Shown here: in pieces, positions 1 through 7,275 of the stretch
Layout: each line of letters opens with the position of its first letter
Position numbering within the stretch: position 1 is the stretch's first letter
NCBI GenBank assembly: GCA_022819855.1
Contig: JAJEGN010000013.1
Location: 1-64,000 of the forward strand
Origin: Gammaproteobacteria bacterium
GTDB lineage: Bacteria > Pseudomonadota > Gammaproteobacteria > Steroidobacterales > Rariloculaceae
DNA length: 64,000 nucleotides
Direction of reading: 5' to 3'
Made by a program: the position numbers and the translations under genes
The notes under the pieces: model-generated
The model's database searches: none
What the model saw: the letters and a program-made list of their open reading frames with translations, nothing else
What the model was told of the DNA's origin: nothing

Positions 1-531
1 CTGGCGCAGCGTCAGCATCATGCTGCCGCCGGGACTCATCACCGAGACCAGCTTGCGGAACGCCTGGGCGCGGGCGCCCGGCGGCACGTGCATCCACACC
101 GCGCTCAACCAGATCAGGTCGAAGGTGAGTTTGGAACGCAGCACCTTTTCCGCCGCCGGCAGCGCATCGTCCATCCACCGGATATCGGGGGAACGGTGGA
201 GCGCTTTCGCCGCACGGCGCATTTCTGCCGCAGGCTCGGCTGCGACGACACTGTAGCCGTTTGCGGCGAACCAGGCGGCATCTCGTCCGGTGCCGGCGCC
301 CATGTCGAGGATGCAGGCGCCGGCATCCGGAAGGAGGTCGAGGACGGATGCGTGAACTTGCTCGAAGGGGAGGTCTTCGTATTGGGGTGCGAGGGTGGGG
401 GCGTTGGCGTTGTAGGTGGCTACTACGTCGCGGACGGTGAAGGGGTTGTGGTCTTGGTCTGGGTCGCGGTCTGGGTTGCGATCGGGGTCACGGTCGCGGT
501 CTCGGGAATCTGGCGGTTGGCGATTCTTCAT
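1..531 (-). CDS. SAM-dependent methyltransferase, copy A (3' end outside window)
   Basis: The frame starts at the ATG at 531 and is open for 177 codons to the window edge, so the C-terminal half is missing. The class I S-adenosylmethionine motif is visible as LDMGAGTGRDAAWF near residue 75. The substrate is unknown. The N-terminus has a run of alternating Arg-Asp residues (about residues 10-28) that looks like an expanded short repeat. It is a near-duplicate of the gene at 1329-2375. The first 190 bases of the window differ from that copy at only about three positions, while the 5' end of the gene differs more and carries six extra codons. The two copies are in the same orientation on either side of an NYN gene. 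Confidence 0.85.
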   Translation of the reverse strand, partial: MKNRQPPDSRDRDRDPDRNPDRDPDQDHNPFTVRDVVATYNANAPTLAPQYEDLPFEQVHASVLDLLPDAGACILDMGAGTGRDAAWFAANGYSVVAAEPAAEMRRAAKALHRSPDIRWMDDALPAAEKVLRSKLTFDLIWLSAVWMHVPPGARAQAFRKLVSVMSPGGSMMLTLRQ

Positions 532-577
532 TCTTCCCGCCTATTGTACGAAATCTGCTGGATCAAGCTGGCGCGCC
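1..577. repeat. Direct repeat copy A of the methyltransferase gene and its upstream region
   Basis: This segment matches 1863-2421, including about 45 bp upstream of the start codon. The offset is 1862 bases at the left end and 1844 at the start codon, the difference being an 18-base length change in the Arg-Asp repeat. It is the left flank of the NYN cassette and continues beyond the window. Confidence 0.85.
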
Positions 578-654
578 CGGCGTTGCCTGCTCCCCGGCGA
601 CGACATCGCACTCAAAGACCCGACTGTCCAATTCAGCGCGAGGGCATTCTCCTC

Positions 655-683
655 TTGAAGTCGCTGCTGGTCGAAGCTATATT
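655..683 (+). promoter_or_regulatory. Sigma70-type promoter of the NYN gene
   Basis: A TTGAAG -35 box (655-660) and a TATATT -10 box (678-683) are separated by exactly 17 bases. Transcription would start near 690, immediately before the double hairpin at 695-739. This places the whole hairpin structure at the 5' end of the NYN mRNA. Confidence 0.6.
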
Positions 684-694
684 GCCGCTGACAC

Positions 695-746
695 CCCTTG
701 CGCTTTCGAGCGCAGGGCGCGGGGCCTCTTCGGAGGCCCTTGCTTT
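695..746 (+). promoter_or_regulatory. Double UUCG-tetraloop hairpin leader of the NYN gene
   Basis: Two consecutive hairpins both have TTCG loops. The first pairs TGCGCT (699-704) with AGCGCA (709-714) and can extend through CCC (695-697) and GGG (715-717). The second is a perfect 7-bp stem, GGGCCTC (722-728) with GAGGCCC (733-739), followed by a T-rich tail (740-748). The second hairpin resembles an intrinsic terminator, yet it lies 22 bases before the NYN start codon. It could be an attenuator, an mRNA-stabilising cap, or a cleavage site for the encoded nuclease. Function is inference; the structure is directly visible. Confidence 0.6.
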
Positions 747-761
747 TTGGGCCAAGCAACT

Positions 762-1385
762 ATGCGCACGTATGTCTACGTAGATGGTTTCAATCTGTAC
801 TATGGAGCGCTGAAGGACACGGCATGGAAGTGGATTGACCTTCCGGCGCTGTTCGCGACGATACTCCAGCCCCGACACGAAATCCTGTCAGTCAAGTACT
901 TCACTGCGCGGCTCTCGGGCAGGCCGGACGACCAAACCAAGCCCCAGCGGCAGGATACCTATATTCGCGCCCTCCAACGCTACCGTCCCGAAGTGGAGGT
1001 ATATTTTGGGCATTTTCTGACAAACCCGGTCCGCATGCCCCTACTGCACCCCGTGGGCAATCGGCGAACCGCGCAAGTTATCAAGACCGAAGAAAAGGGC
1101 TCGGACGTCAATCTCGCCGTGCACCTGCTAAACGACGGTTGGTTGGACGCCTATGACTGCGCGGTGGTTGTCAGCAACGACAGCGACATCGCTGAATCGA
1201 TGCGCCTGGTGAAGGACCAGCACGGGAAGCGGATCGGATTGATTACCCCGGGAACACGCAGCCCGTCCCGCCAGCTTCTGGCGCACGCGGACTTTGCCAG
1301 ACGCATCCGGTCCAACGCCCTGAGACGGTCACAACTGCCCGACCCGATCCCCGGCACGACGATCCGGAAACCGCCGCGCTGGTAG
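762..1385 (+). CDS. NYN domain (LabA/DUF88-like) predicted ribonuclease
   Basis: The 207-residue protein opens with MRTYVYVDGFNLYYG, the NYN-domain signature in which the first acidic residue helps form a metal centre. Further acidic motifs follow at KGSDVNLAVHLL and VSNDSDIAESM, the latter typical of PIN-like nuclease folds. Members of this superfamily act on RNA. The ATG at 762 is preferred over an in-frame TTG at 747 because it fits the family N-terminus. The gene has its own promoter and double-hairpin leader. Its 3' end overlaps the convergent methyltransferase copy B by 57 bases. It is the cargo between two direct methyltransferase copies. The likely role is RNA cleavage; the target is unknown. 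Confidence 0.85.
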   Translation: MRTYVYVDGFNLYYGALKDTAWKWIDLPALFATILQPRHEILSVKYFTARLSGRPDDQTKPQRQDTYIRALQRYRPEVEVYFGHFLTNPVRMPLLHPVGNRRTAQVIKTEEKGSDVNLAVHLLNDGWLDAYDCAVVVSNDSDIAESMRLVKDQHGKRIGLITPGTRSPSRQLLAHADFARRIRSNALRRSQLPDPIPGTTIRKPPRW

Positions 1386-2375
1386 GAAGATGATCTGACG
1401 GGCATGTGCCGAACGCGCTTGCAGGCGGCGAAAGCCCTCCTTGGCAAAGGCCAGCCGGGCATTGCCGGCCGGTTGCTGGGGCAGGTCTTTCGCGATCAGC
1501 GGCTGGAAGGAGCGGACCCAGAACAGCGCCACCAGGCCGAGCGGCAGGTCCACGAAGCGCTCGTCCCGGCCGGCCCGCGCCAGGCCGCCGGCGCCGTCCG
1601 CGATCCGGATCACCGTGCGCAGCAGGGCGAGTTTGTAGGTTGACGACTTGCGGTCGTTGAGCACCACGTGGCGGAGCAGCGGGAGGGCGCCGGTGCCATC
1701 GTCCGGGAGCCGGAGCCAGATGACCTCCCACGCGATCCCGTCCCGCCCGAGGACATCGGGAACCCGTTCGCTGCGAACCGTTTGAAGGCCGTGCCGCCGG
1801 GCCAGCGCTTCCACATCGGCGGCGGTGGCCGGCTCCATCGGGCGTTCTGCGGGAGGCGGCCCCTGGCGCAGCGTCAGCATCATGCTGCCACCGGGACTCA
1901 TCACCGAGACCAGCTTGCGGAACGCCTGGGCGCGGGCGCCCGGCGGCACGTGCATCCACACCGCGCTCAACCAGATCAGGTCGAAGGTGAGTTTGGAACG
2001 CAGCACCTTTTCCGCCGCGGGCAGCGCATCGTCCATCCACCGGATATCGGGTGAACGGTGGAGCGCTTTCCCCGCATTGCGCATTCCTGCCGCAGGCTCG
2101 GCCGCGACGACACTGTAGCCATTCGCCGCGAACCAGGCCGCATCCCTTCCGGTGCCGGCGCCCATGTCGAGCACGCAGGCGCCCGCATCCGGCAGCAGGT
2201 CGAGCACGGATGCGTGAACTTCCTCGAAGGGGAGGTCTTCGTATCCGGGTGCGAGGGTGGGTGCGTTGGCGTTGTAGCTGGCTACTACGTCGCGGACGGT
2301 GAAGTGGTTGTGGTCGCGGTCGTGGTCTCGGCCGCGGTCGCGGTGTCGGGAATCTGGCGGTTGGCGGTACTTCAT
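1329..2375 (-). CDS. SAM-dependent methyltransferase, copy B (complete)
   Basis: The 348-residue protein has SAM-binding motif I (LDMGAGTGRDAAWF, about residues 68-81) and a Rossmann-type methyltransferase core to about residue 230. A C-terminal region with FFWVRSF-like features follows (here LVALFWVRSFQPLI). The substrate cannot be told from sequence. The N-terminus is Arg/Asp/His-rich, six residues shorter than in copy A. The last 17-20 codons read antisense through the end of the NYN gene and may be an extension created when the cassette was joined. A GGGAAG Shine-Dalgarno sequence precedes the ATG closely. Confidence 0.8.
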   Translation of the reverse strand: MKYRQPPDSRHRDRGRDHDRDHNHFTVRDVVASYNANAPTLAPGYEDLPFEEVHASVLDLLPDAGACVLDMGAGTGRDAAWFAANGYSVVAAEPAAGMRNAGKALHRSPDIRWMDDALPAAEKVLRSKLTFDLIWLSAVWMHVPPGARAQAFRKLVSVMSPGGSMMLTLRQGPPPAERPMEPATAADVEALARRHGLQTVRSERVPDVLGRDGIAWEVIWLRLPDDGTGALPLLRHVVLNDRKSSTYKLALLRTVIRIADGAGGLARAGRDERFVDLPLGLVALFWVRSFQPLIAKDLPQQPAGNARLAFAKEGFRRLQARSAHARQIIFLPARRFPDRRAGDRVGQL

Positions 2376-2421
2376 TCTTCCCGCCTATCGTACGTAATCT
2401 TGCTGGATCAACCTGGCGCGT
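1863..2421. repeat. Direct repeat copy B of the methyltransferase gene and its upstream region
   Basis: This is the right flank of the NYN cassette and matches 1-577. Identity is very high in the part equivalent to window bases 1-190 and falls towards the gene start. That gradient would fit recombination or gene conversion with an endpoint inside the gene. Confidence 0.85.
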
Positions 2422-2734
2422 GATCCATCGTAGATTCCGCTGGGCTTTGCTGTGGCAAGCTTCGTTGAATGGGCGGACTGACGGCGTTCGCCGACCTCGA
2501 TGCCGAAGGCGGCGGTGACAAGGCCGCCGAGCAAGCCTTTCGTCCGCCAGACTTCGCGTGAGCGCCAAGTCCGTCGCTGTCGGCATTTCGCTCTTGGGAT
2601 TAGCCATTTCAGCGCATTGAAGCAGGCGCGAGCGCAATGAGGTACGCAGGCGATACTGCACCCGGCCCGGTGGAACTGAAACGGTGCAGGCTGGTAGTCT
2701 GATGACTCAAACAACAAGAGTTCGAGGCGAATCG
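2376..2734. other. Intergenic stretch without a recognised gene
   Basis: The first 45 bases belong to the duplicated methyltransferase upstream region. The rest has no convincing coding frame. GGCGGC (about 2509-2514) and GCCGCC (about 2523-2528) can pair as a small hairpin. The last part carries the ribosome-binding region of the alpha/beta hydrolase gene. Confidence 0.5.
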
Positions 2735-3727
2735 ATGTTCAAATCCGGAAGCTTGAGATGTTTGATCGGCTTTTCGATCCTCATGGGTAGTTCGGTGCTC
2801 CTGACGGCGTTGCCGGCACACTCGAATGATCTGGAGGCTGTCGCAACCGCGAGAGATGGCGTTCGCGACCTCGGCAAGAACTGGAATGGTGAAGTCAACG
2901 TTGCTACCCAGGCCCTCTACATGGAGTTGCAGCGTTCCGCGGACCGATCCGGCGTCAACGCAACCATGGACGTCAGTTACGGGCCTGACGAGCTGCAGGG
3001 CATGGACGTTTTCGTGCCGGAGGTACGGCCGGCGGAGCCGGTACCTGTTGTCGTGTACATCCACGGCGGCGCGATGGTCCGGGGCAACAAGATCAATGCA
3101 AACTCGGAGGGCTTGATCTCCAGTAACATCCCGACCTTTTTCGCACGCCACGGCATGATCGGTATCAACGCCAATTACCGGCTCGTGCCGGAAGTACAGT
3201 GGCCGTCCGGCCCGGATGACCTCCGCGGGATACTTACTTGGATCCGCGGCAATATCGACGAGTACGGCGGCGATCCCGATGCGGTTTTCTTCATGGGCAA
3301 TTCGGCGGGCGGACGCCACGTTGCGAGCTACCTCTATCATGAGGACTCGCATTTCGACGACGGGCCGGGTGTCATTGGCGCAATGCTGAGTTCCAGCTCG
3401 TTTGGTGTGTCCGACTCGGAAGCTCAGCGCGTCTACTATGGTGACGACGCGGCACTGCGTGCCAGCCGTGTGCCTCTGGGACTCGTGGACTCCTATGACG
3501 GCCCCGAGATTCCGGTCTTTCTGTGGAGCGCTGAATTCGACCCGGCGAACATCGAGGCGCCGGTGGCGGCCATGTACGCAAAGCTATGCGGGAAATATGA
3601 AGACTGTCCGCGCTTCACTCAGTTCCAGGGACACAATCATGTCTCCCATATCATGAGCATCAACTCCGCGGATGACGAGGTGAGTCGAGCCGTGCTGGAG
3701 TTTGTTCTTTCCGTTACCGCGCAATAA
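2735..3727 (+). CDS. Secreted alpha/beta hydrolase (carboxylesterase-like)
   Basis: The 330-residue protein begins with a hydrophobic signal peptide cut after about residue 30 (ALPAHS). An oxyanion-hole motif YIHGG lies at residues 108-112. The nucleophile elbow GNSAGG puts the serine at 190. The likely acid is Asp269 (AEFDP) and the likely base is His302 (QGHNH). This HGG/GxSxG arrangement fits the hormone-sensitive-lipase/carboxylesterase branch, so it probably hydrolyses an ester in the periplasm. The ATG at 2735 has a GAGG upstream and starts directly at the signal peptide. An in-frame ATG at 2684 would add 17 unlikely residues. Confidence 0.82.
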   Translation: MFKSGSLRCLIGFSILMGSSVLLTALPAHSNDLEAVATARDGVRDLGKNWNGEVNVATQALYMELQRSADRSGVNATMDVSYGPDELQGMDVFVPEVRPAEPVPVVVYIHGGAMVRGNKINANSEGLISSNIPTFFARHGMIGINANYRLVPEVQWPSGPDDLRGILTWIRGNIDEYGGDPDAVFFMGNSAGGRHVASYLYHEDSHFDDGPGVIGAMLSSSSFGVSDSEAQRVYYGDDAALRASRVPLGLVDSYDGPEIPVFLWSAEFDPANIEAPVAAMYAKLCGKYEDCPRFTQFQGHNHVSHIMSINSADDEVSRAVLEFVLSVTAQ

Positions 3728-3806
3728 GACAACACGGACAGTGAGTATGTGTGTGCCGGTTCCCCGGATGTGGTTTGACCCAGGTCATCGGTAAGCTCGC
3801 CGAGCC

Positions 3807-4514
3807 AATCGCGGACGCTTTACCCAACGGTTTTCCTGGGGGGAAATTCATTACTTCATGAACCTGACGGGTCCGGCCCTGAACCTGCGACCGCGCTACA
3901 ACGTCGCGCCCGGCCAGGACGTGGCGGCAGTGCGGGCGGCGGAGGACGGCCGCCGGCTCTCAATGCTGCGTTGGGGCCTGATTCCGTTCTGGAGCCGCGA
4001 ACCGAACATCGGATTCCGGATGATCAATGCGAGAGCGGAAACGGCCGCGGGCAAGTCCGCGTTTCGCGCGGCCTACCGCACCCGGCGTTGCCTGATCCCC
4101 GCCGATGGTTTCTACGAGTGGCAGCGCAAGGGTAAGGTCAGGCAGCCCTTCTACTTCGGTCTGAACGACGGCGGCCTGATGGCGTTCGCTGGCCTCTGGG
4201 AACGCTGGACCATACCGGACGGAATCAGGCTGCCGCGCTCGCTGGCCGACCGGGCGCCGGGCGATGTGGTGGAGAGCTGCACGATATTGACCACGTCAGC
4301 GAACGAGACCTTGGCCCTCGTCCACCACCGCATGCCGGTGATCTTCCCCCCCGACGCCTTCGAGCCCTGGCTCGACGGCCAGCCGGTCGCGCTCGACCCC
4401 TACCCGGCCGATACGATGATCTGGCGAGGGTCAATCTCGTCGGCGACCATCCTCATTTGCGATTCCGCAGAGCTCTACTCCTTAGGCGCCGCAATTACAA
4501 CCAACTCCCGATAG
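3807..4514 (+). pseudogene. SRAP (HMCES/YedK-like) abasic-site sensor gene, decayed at both ends
   Basis: The body is clearly SRAP: RPRYNVAPGQ, LRWGLIPFW, MINARAE, ADGFYEW (catalytic Glu) and HHRMPVIF (catalytic His). Functional SRAP proteins begin Met-Cys-Gly-Arg-Phe, and Cys2 forms the DNA-protein crosslink. The matching frame at 3807-3821 here reads Asn-Arg-Gly-Arg-Phe, followed by TQRFSWGEIHYFMN. Both the start codon and Cys2 are therefore lost, and a TAA stands at 3792. The only in-frame ATG is at 3858, inside the domain. At the 3' end the conserved Val-Asn segment appears in another frame (RVNLVGDHPHL, from about 4427), showing a frameshift. The tail runs antisense into the cupin gene. 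Probably non-functional. Confidence 0.75.
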
Positions 4515-4924
4515 TTCCCCTGCATCTCCCAGGTACCACGCCACCCCTTGGGAACGATGAGCGCATCGCCGACTGCATATTCGTGCACTTCGCCGTCTAT
4601 GTCCGTCAGGATAAGCTTGCCGCTCAGTACGTAGACGAACTCATCGAGGGGGAACGCCGACTCGGTATGATCCGTCTTTGCGGGCGTCGATTCGAAGATG
4701 ACAACGCTCAGCTCCTCGCCGCTGAACGGAAAGCTCCGCTTCGCATTGAGTTCTCCGGACAACACCAACTCGTCGGACACCGGCGGGGCGCCGGCTACGA
4801 GACCGACACCGGACATCTCGTCGGGCGCGACGGTTGCTGGCCGTAGCACATCGTCTTGTGCGTAGGCCAAACCCGAAGCCAGCAGGACGATCGGTACCAG
4901 AGCAAATCTCACTTTTTCTTTCAC
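4475..4924 (-). CDS. Exported single-domain cupin, copy 1
   Basis: The 149-residue protein has a signal peptide (MKEKVRFALVPIVLLASGLAYA). A small cupin barrel follows, with the conserved FPLDEFVYVLSGKLILTD and GDALIVPKGWRGTWE segments, as in the EutQ/ureidoglycine-aminohydrolase-type cupin group (DUF861). Few metal-binding histidines are visible, so a catalytic role is uncertain and ligand binding is possible. It is about four-fifths identical to the cupin at 6811-7275, with the signal peptide completely conserved. The two copies lie in the same direction on either side of the phosphoribosyltransferase/SLOG cassette. Confidence 0.8.
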   Translation of the reverse strand: MKEKVRFALVPIVLLASGLAYAQDDVLRPATVAPDEMSGVGLVAGAPPVSDELVLSGELNAKRSFPFSGEELSVVIFESTPAKTDHTESAFPLDEFVYVLSGKLILTDIDGEVHEYAVGDALIVPKGWRGTWEMQGNYRELVVIAAPKE

Positions 4925-5008
4925 GAATCAACTCCCCATTTGATCGAAACTCAGGAAGGCCCGCTGGTCGAGTCGAGCGCTTCGCCGCTCGGGATTGTAC
5001 CCCGAGCG
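4485..5008. repeat. Direct repeat, cupin copy 1 with upstream flank
   Basis: This segment is homologous to 6820-7357. Similarity covers the gene and about 80 bases upstream (the GAATCAACTCCC region and the AGGAAGGCCCGCTGG region) and then stops. It is the left flank of the PRTase/SLOG cassette. Confidence 0.75.
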
Positions 5009-5270
5009 ATAAGGGTCAGACGGAGTCGCTGGCTGACGATCGTATGTCAGGGGGCACCAAGCCGGATCGAGCGCGTGCGGGCTACGGAGCCACCACTCCG
5101 GAAAGTCTCTTACGATGGAGCGCCCGGAGCGCTTCGTGTGGCTCGCCTCGTCAAAGTCCCGGATCGAGGTCTCGTACCCGTCCAGGCTCACGGGGTCAAA
5201 GAACTCAATGACCTTGCTGGTGTACCTCGATCCAGGACAGCCCGTTTACCAGCAGTTTGAGGAAGAAAAA
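4928..5270 (-). pseudogene. Unrecognised decayed coding fragment
   Basis: On the minus strand, a frame around 5215-5270 reads KLLVNGLSWIEVHQQG and stops. From about 5215 another frame continues KVIEFFDPVSLDGYETSIRD and runs open to 4928. The two join smoothly if a single frameshift near 5210 is allowed, suggesting a broken gene of at least 100 residues. A GTG at 5191 would give an 87-residue product from the second part alone. The family was not recognised. It lies inside the cassette flanked by cupin copies and ends at the PRTase promoter. Confidence 0.3.
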
Positions 5271-5274
5271 GGCC

Positions 5275-5303
5275 TTGGCATTATGTAACCCATAGGTTAC
5301 ATT
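5275..5303 (+). promoter_or_regulatory. Promoter with overlapping 8-bp-arm palindromic operator
   Basis: TTGGCA (5275-5280) and TACATT (5298-5303) are separated by 17 bases, a strong sigma70 arrangement. The palindrome ATGTAACC (5283-5290), CATA, GGTTACAT (5295-5302) fills the spacer and most of the -10 box, so a dimer bound here would block RNA polymerase. TAACC/GGTTA half-sites resemble XRE-type antitoxin operators. The second gene of this operon ends in such an XRE domain, making it the natural autorepressor (inference). An alternative TTGACA (5302-5307) is also present, but no good -10 follows it. Confidence 0.7.
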
Positions 5304-5339
5304 GACAGGATCTACGGCAGGGCATAGGGCCGAACATCA

Positions 5340-5930
5340 ATGGCAGCGGCAATCCATCCCAAGCGAATAGTGGGGAACTGGACGCTGGGCTACGCCCTGG
5401 ATGTCCACACCCTCTACAGTACCCACGTTGGCGTTAACGAGCATGGCTACGATGTCTTTGACACTACGCGCTCCGAACTTGGCGAACTGCTGTTTCGTCT
5501 GAAGTATCGGTACGATCTTTCCGCTGTTCCAGAGATAGTCGATGCGATTACTGGATTCCTGAAGCGGTCGCGAACGACATTCGATCTGATTGTCCCCGTT
5601 CCACCCTCCGGCCATCGTCAGGTCCAGCCGGTAATCGTTCTGGCCCGAGCCTTCGGTGAAGCGTTGAACCTGCCAGTTGCAGAGTGCGTAACGACCACAC
5701 GTGCTCCAACTCAGTTAAAGGGTGTGATCGACCGCGATCGGCGAGACGAGCTGCTACAAGGACTGTATGCAGTCGAGACAGACTGCACACGGCGAAAAAG
5801 CATCCTGTTATTTGACGATCTATATCGTTCCGGCGCGACGATGAACGCGATCACGGATCTGCTGATGACGCAGGGCGAAGCCAGGGCTGTTCGAGTACTG
5901 ACTATCACGAAAGCGCGGAGGAGTTCATGA
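5340..5930 (+). CDS. ComF-like phosphoribosyltransferase of a PRTase-SLOG cassette
   Basis: The 196-residue protein has the PRPP-binding loop FDDLYRSGAT at residues 158-167. An upstream LIVPVPPSGHRQVQPV segment matches the ComF-type type I phosphoribosyltransferase fold. The ComF zinc finger is absent. Such enzymes transfer to or from 5-phosphoribosyl-1-pyrophosphate; the partner substrate is unknown. It is the first gene of a two-gene operon behind an operator-overlapped promoter, and its stop overlaps the next start as ATGA (5927-5930). G+C is visibly lower than in neighbours, fitting acquisition. It could make the ligand sensed by the SLOG domain or be the effector of a nucleotide-based conflict system. 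Both are inference. Confidence 0.75.
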   Translation: MAAAIHPKRIVGNWTLGYALDVHTLYSTHVGVNEHGYDVFDTTRSELGELLFRLKYRYDLSAVPEIVDAITGFLKRSRTTFDLIVPVPPSGHRQVQPVIVLARAFGEALNLPVAECVTTTRAPTQLKGVIDRDRRDELLQGLYAVETDCTRRKSILLFDDLYRSGATMNAITDLLMTQGEARAVRVLTITKARRSS

Positions 5931-6781
5931 ATACTGTCTTCATAGGTGGTTCTCGTCGCGTTTCCCGTTTGCCAGCGGCAGCAAGGGACAGGGTCAACAA
6001 TGTGATCGAGAAGGGTTTGGCAGTCTCGGTAGGCGATGCCAATGGCGCCGACAAGGCTGTACAAGAGCACCTCGCCGGCGCGCGCTATGATCGTGTAACC
6101 GTCTATTGTTCCGGCGATTCTTGCCGCAACAACGTCGGTCGATGGAAAACGCGCCACGTTAAGGCGAAGGGGCGGAAGAAAGACTTCCAGTTCTATGCCG
6201 CGAAGGATCGCGAGATGGCGGAAACCGCCGAGTTTGGCCTCATGATCTGGGATGGCAAGAGCCCTGGGACGATCTTGAATGTTCTTCGCCTTGTCCGTGC
6301 GTCGAAAAAGGCCGTATTGATTAGCGTTCCTGATCAACAGGAAGTTACATTCAGGACCAGGGACGATTGGGACAAGTTTCTTTCGGCGTGTGATGAGCGT
6401 CTGTGGCGCAGTCTGGAGAAGCGAGCCCTATCAAGTGAATGGTTCGATGCCACCCCGGCACAAGCATCCCTCGGACTGTCGCTACAAGTCGATTCGACCG
6501 GTAAATCGACAGTCGAGACCGACTTGGCGCGTGGTATGGAAAACGCGTTGGCCGCCGGCGACCCCAAGGAATTTGTAGATTACCTGGGGCGGATAGCAAG
6601 GGAACAGGGCATGAGCCAAGTTGCCAAGGACACCGGCTTGGCTCGCGAAGCACTTTACAGGGCCCTTAGCGCTGACGGGAACCCCGCATTCGGGACAGTG
6701 CTGAAGGTGACAGGCGCTTTAGGACTGGAGCTTCTCGTCGCGAAAAAATCGGCTACATCCGATCGCGGGGAGCTCACATAA
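5927..6781 (+). CDS. SLOG-family nucleotide sensor fused to XRE antitoxin-type HTH
   Basis: Residues 1-150 of 284 form a Rossmann-like SLOG (cpYpsA/DprA-related) domain: FIGGSRRVSRL (5-15), GDANGAD (36-42), AAKDREMAETAEFG and WDGKSPGT. Residues 195-275 are a complete addiction-module antidote XRE domain (COG3636-like): ENALAAGDPKEF, REQGMSQVAKDTGL, REALYRALSADGNP, TVLKVTGALGLEL. The joining segment is not recognised. A ribosome-binding GGAGG sits four bases before the ATG, and the start overlaps the PRTase stop. The fusion suggests that ligand binding by SLOG controls DNA binding at the palindrome 5283-5302. Which protein, if any, is toxic is not shown by sequence. Confidence 0.8.
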   Translation: MNTVFIGGSRRVSRLPAAARDRVNNVIEKGLAVSVGDANGADKAVQEHLAGARYDRVTVYCSGDSCRNNVGRWKTRHVKAKGRKKDFQFYAAKDREMAETAEFGLMIWDGKSPGTILNVLRLVRASKKAVLISVPDQQEVTFRTRDDWDKFLSACDERLWRSLEKRALSSEWFDATPAQASLGLSLQVDSTGKSTVETDLARGMENALAAGDPKEFVDYLGRIAREQGMSQVAKDTGLAREALYRALSADGNPAFGTVLKVTGALGLELLVAKKSATSDRGELT

Positions 6782-6810
6782 CGAATTTGGTCCGGCCGTC
6801 GACCCGGCAA

Positions 6811-7275
6811 CTACTCCGCAGAACTCTGCTCTTCAGGAGTGGCAACCACTGCCAACTGCCGATGGTTCCCCTGCATCTCCCAGTAACCGCGCCATCCCTT
6901 GGGAATGACGAACGAATCGCCGGCTGTATATTCGTGCCTTTCGCCGTCGATGTCCGTCAGGATGAGCTTGCCGCTCAGTATGTAGACGAACTCATCGAGC
7001 GGGAACGCCGACCCGGTCTGATCCACCTTTGCCGGCGTGGATTCGAAAATGGCAACGTTCAGCTCCTCGCCGTTGAATGGGGCGCTCCACTTTGCATTGA
7101 TTTCTCCAGACACCACCAACTCGTCGGGTACCGGCGGGGGGCCGGCCACGAGACCGACACCGGACATCTCGTCGGGCGCGACGCGTACCGGCCGTATCAC
7201 ATCGTCCTGTGCGTAGGCCAAACCTGAAGCCAGCAGCACGATCGGTACCAGAGCGAATCTCACTTTTTCCTTCAC
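6811..7275 (-). CDS. Exported single-domain cupin, copy 2
   Basis: This 154-residue paralogue of the cupin at 4475-4924 has an identical signal peptide and the same barrel motifs (FPLDEFVYILSGKLILTD, IPKGWRGYWE). It carries a five-residue longer, glutamate-rich tail. Most differences are conservative, so both copies have been under purifying selection or diverged in different genomes. It is the right flank of the PRTase/SLOG cassette. Confidence 0.8.
   Translation of the reverse strand: MKEKVRFALVPIVLLASGLAYAQDDVIRPVRVAPDEMSGVGLVAGPPPVPDELVVSGEINAKWSAPFNGEELNVAIFESTPAKVDQTGSAFPLDEFVYILSGKLILTDIDGERHEYTAGDSFVIPKGWRGYWEMQGNHRQLAVVATPEEQSSAE

Noticed and set aside
722..748. Second NYN-leader hairpin as the terminator of an upstream gene
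   Set aside because: The gene to the left reads away from it, and a promoter lies only 40 bases upstream, so it belongs to the NYN transcript.
1243..2661. A 472-codon minus-strand frame overlapping the methyltransferase
   Set aside because: Arginine/proline/glycine-rich, no domain; it is a GC-rich antisense or frame shadow of the methyltransferase gene.
3747..3770. ATGTGTG followed by GCCGGTTCC could give Met-Cys-Gly-Arg-Phe if one base is removed, mimicking a SRAP start
   Set aside because: The continuation in that frame has no SRAP sequence, and the true N-terminal segment is found at 3807-3857 in a different position.
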